A stretch of DNA of 40,196 nucleotides, from the IMG/VR virus record IMGVR_UViG_3300033146_003205, positions 1 to 40,196 of that record. One strand, given 5' to 3'. The notes beneath the pieces were generated by a model that saw only the letters and a program-made list of their open reading frames with translations, had not been told where the DNA came from and did no database searches. This DNA is from a virus. Positions 38,784 to 40,196 of this stretch are shown here, in pieces (positions within the stretch are counted from its first letter, which is position 1; every line of letters starts with the position of its first letter). Both the position numbers and the translations under genes were made by a program.

Positions 38784-38899
38784 GTATCACACCCCTCATA
38801 AACCCAATTTATTGAATTATTTTCACTATTACAACCTTTGCAATGACCTTCATCTATTTTGTCAGTTAATCTATATTTGCAATTTGCACATTTATCCAT
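38780..38899 (-). CDS. Zinc-knuckle micro-protein
   Basis: This 39-residue ORF begins MDKCANCKYR and has a second pair CKGC at residues 20-23 (C-x2-C...C-x2-C). Its stop overlaps the start of the macro/pentapeptide gene. It is the same kind of protein as the one at 34855-34944. Confidence 0.6.
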   Translation of the reverse strand: MDKCANCKYRLTDKIDEGHCKGCNSENNSINWVYEGCDT

Positions 38900-39056
38900 T
38901 TAGCCCACCTTTTTAATATAATAATATTTACTATTATTAGTTTTAATATCCAAATAATTAAAAGCTTGTTGTGGGTATTGGAATGCGGGGGAGAGTTCCC
39001 CGTCTAGCATTCTCAACCTTTTACTTGTTTTTTTATTTAATATAAGATATACCGTT
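38900..39056 (-). ncRNA. Intergenic hairpin, possible small RNA or leader
   Basis: GAATGC (38981-38986) pairs with GCATTC (39007-39012), and inside it GGGGA pairs with TCCCC over a four-base loop (minus strand), with a five-base GTCTA bulge on one side. The hairpin is GC-rich in an AT-rich genome. It lies upstream of the micro-protein gene and could be a leader element or a processed small RNA. Confidence 0.45.
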
Positions 39057-39239
39057 TTACTCATCGCCATAACTTTTTTTAAGTTCTTCGTTAATCTTAT
39101 TTAGTTTTTCTTCAGTGTTTTTAATATCCTCTTCAGAAGACCCATTAAAATAAATTTTAATCTCCCATTGATAACCTTTAGCACCTTTTTTTAATACGAT
39201 ACTATCTTGTAATAAATTATTTAATTTCATTTCGCTCAT
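39057..39239 (-). CDS. Hypothetical protein
   Basis: This 60-residue protein has a beta part (YQWEIKIYFNG) and a charged helix (ENTEEKLNKINEELKK). It follows its neighbour without a gap. No family is recognised. Confidence 0.5.
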   Translation of the reverse strand: MSEMKLNNLLQDSIVLKKGAKGYQWEIKIYFNGSSEEDIKNTEEKLNKINEELKKSYGDE

Positions 39240-39473
39240 TTAGTCCACCTTATTATATTTTATATGTTCTATGTTGTAAAGTTGTTTTAATTTATCATTT
39301 GCCGCACTTATAACATTGTAAGCGTCAATATCGTTAGTGTGATAAAAGGTCATTGCATCGTCTAAATATTGTTTATATTCGCATGCTGCTTTCATTACCC
39401 ACCCTTCTTTTTGACACTTATTAAAAAGGTCCATTGTGTCATCAATTACGTTTTCCAAATCAGTCATAATCAA
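39240..39473 (-). CDS. Hypothetical helical protein
   Basis: This 77-residue protein is mostly helical with charged ends (DLFNKCQKEGWVMKAACEYK). It overlaps the next gene by 14 bases. Function unknown. Confidence 0.5.
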   Translation of the reverse strand: MIMTDLENVIDDTMDLFNKCQKEGWVMKAACEYKQYLDDAMTFYHTNDIDAYNVISAANDKLKQLYNIEHIKYNKVD

Positions 39474-39921
39474 CGCCTATTTTTTTATTAATTCTGTCTT
39501 TGATTTTTTCCAGGTCTTCATTTGTCATATTATTATTTTTAATATATTTTTCAACTTCTTGTTCATATTCAGAATTTAAATCTTCTTGTACGTTTTCGAT
39601 TATATCTTCTTGTACTCTTTGCTGTAAATGATAACTTAATTCTTCTGATTTTTCCCAGTCGTCCCAGTATTCGGATTCTTGAATTTGTTTGTTTGTAATA
39701 TCTTCACAATCAAAAAATAACTCTTCAAATTCTGCTTTAGCTTTATATTTAGTTCTTTTCGCATTCATTTCGTTTATTAAGGTTCTAACTCTTTTTAACA
39801 TGTATTTTTTAAATTGTTCTGCCGTAAAATTATCAAGTTTATAATTTACAAAACTCGCATTATTATAACAATAATCCCAATTTGTTTGAGGATAAAAACC
39901 TATCAATCCATTCATCGACAT
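39460..39921 (-). CDS. Hypothetical acidic coiled-coil protein
   Basis: This 153-residue protein is helical and acidic, ending in coiled coil (VQEDLNSEYEQEVEKYIKNN). Its first nine residues (MSMNGLIGF) are read out of frame from a repeat that encodes YVDEWIDRFL elsewhere, so the present start is new or borrowed. No ribosome binding site is seen before the ATG. The original N-terminus may have been replaced by the repeat insertion. Confidence 0.55.
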   Translation of the reverse strand: MSMNGLIGFYPQTNWDYCYNNASFVNYKLDNFTAEQFKKYMLKRVRTLINEMNAKRTKYKAKAEFEELFFDCEDITNKQIQESEYWDDWEKSEELSYHLQQRVQEDIIENVQEDLNSEYEQEVEKYIKNNNMTNEDLEKIKDRINKKIGVDYD

Positions 39922-39982
39922 AACTTTTTATATTGTTTGATTCGTCGGGAAATCGTTTCGAAAACCATTCAATAAATAATTT
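39894..39982. repeat. 89-bp copy of the terminal repeat
   Basis: This segment equals bases 1-89 (and 40083-40171). In one frame it reads KLFIEWFSKRFPDESNNIK and onward, ending in a stop at about 39864 after a few new residues; in another frame it supplies the N-terminus of the gene at 39460-39921. It is an internal copy that appears to have been inserted here. Confidence 0.95.
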
Positions 39983-40022
39983 TAAGCCAGTCAATTTCAG
40001 ATTCTCTTATAATTAATTGCAT
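39969..40022 (-). pseudogene. Small fragment before the repeat copy
   Basis: An ATG at 40022 reads MQLIIRESEIDWLKIIY and stops inside the 89-bp repeat. The repeat's own coding frame (LFIEWFSKRF) is one base away, so the fragment is cut by the junction. It may be the original start of a gene disrupted by the insertion. Confidence 0.4.
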
Positions 40023-40196
40023 TTTAATTCCTCGTATATTTTAGTACTTTTGATGTCCATATAAACCCGCGGTTCTCCTGTCAAAAACCTATCAATCCAT
40101 TCATCGACATAACTTTTTATATTGTTTGATTCGTCGGGAAATCGTTTCGAAAACCATTCAATAAATAATTTATTATCTTTATAATTTTTTAATTCA
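40013..40196 (-). CDS. YVDEWIDRFL-family protein, 3' part (crosses the join)
   Basis: This is the other end of the 70-residue gene that starts at 143. From the join at 40082 it reads TGEPRVYMDIKSTKIYEELKCN and stops at 40013. Within the window the frame stays open through the right terminal repeat to 40196. The shared segment (WIDRFLTGEPRVY) is the same as at 3387-3593. Confidence 0.65.
   Translation of the reverse strand, partial: ELKNYKDNKLFIEWFSKRFPDESNNIKSYVDEWIDRFLTGEPRVYMDIKSTKIYEELKCN
40083..40196. repeat. Terminal direct repeat, right copy
   Basis: Identical to 1-114; see the entry for the left copy. Collapse of the two gives a 40,082-bp circle. Confidence 0.95.

Overview
This window looks like the complete genome of a tailed virus (Caudoviricetes) that infects an archaeon. 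It is AT-rich. The first 114 bases recur exactly as the last 114 (1-114 = 40083-40196), and a small minus-strand gene reads through the join in frame, so the unique sequence is most simply a circular or circularly permuted molecule of 40,082 bp. An archaeal host is suggested by promoters of the BRE plus TATA type (AAAAGTTTATATA and close variants at 7799, 13598, 24529), by a tRNA-Thr whose discriminator base is U, by GGTGAT ribosome binding sites, and by an archaeo-eukaryotic (AEP) primase core. No host-specific gene allows a finer placement.

Layout: two arms are transcribed away from a gene-free, repeat-rich stretch (about 3594-4654), which is the best origin/control candidate. The plus arm (4655-26871) is the virion module in the usual order: putative small terminase, tRNA-Thr, large terminase, portal, HK97-type protease with a nested scaffold, major capsid protein, decoration and connector proteins, tail terminator, tail tube, two tail assembly chaperones joined by an A_AAA_AAC frameshift site, a very short tape measure, tail hub proteins, then fibre, LamG, collar and EF-hand proteins. 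It ends at a long hairpin (26943-26994) shared with the converging minus arm.

The minus arm (38899 down to 26993, and 3593 down through the join to 39057) carries replication and accessory genes: an AEP primase core, a P-loop helicase-like ATPase, a metallophosphoesterase, two PD-(D/E)XK-like nucleases, a transglutaminase-like cysteine protease, a tRNA-Ala, many small zinc-ribbon proteins, and a macro-domain/pentapeptide-repeat/DUF5758-like fusion. There is no recognisable DNA polymerase, integrase or lysis cassette, so replication must lean on host enzymes and no temperate lifestyle is visible.

The part around the join (39460-40082 and 1-3593) is a plastic zone of tiny tightly packed genes containing exact duplications, paralogues, one apparent frameshift and a repeat that is read in two different frames. 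The most interesting points are the frameshift signal in an archaeal virus, the nested scaffold gene, the repeat-driven overprinting, the macro/pentapeptide fusion, the EF-hand protein beside the fibre genes, the iteron-rich intergenic region and the unusually short tape measure.
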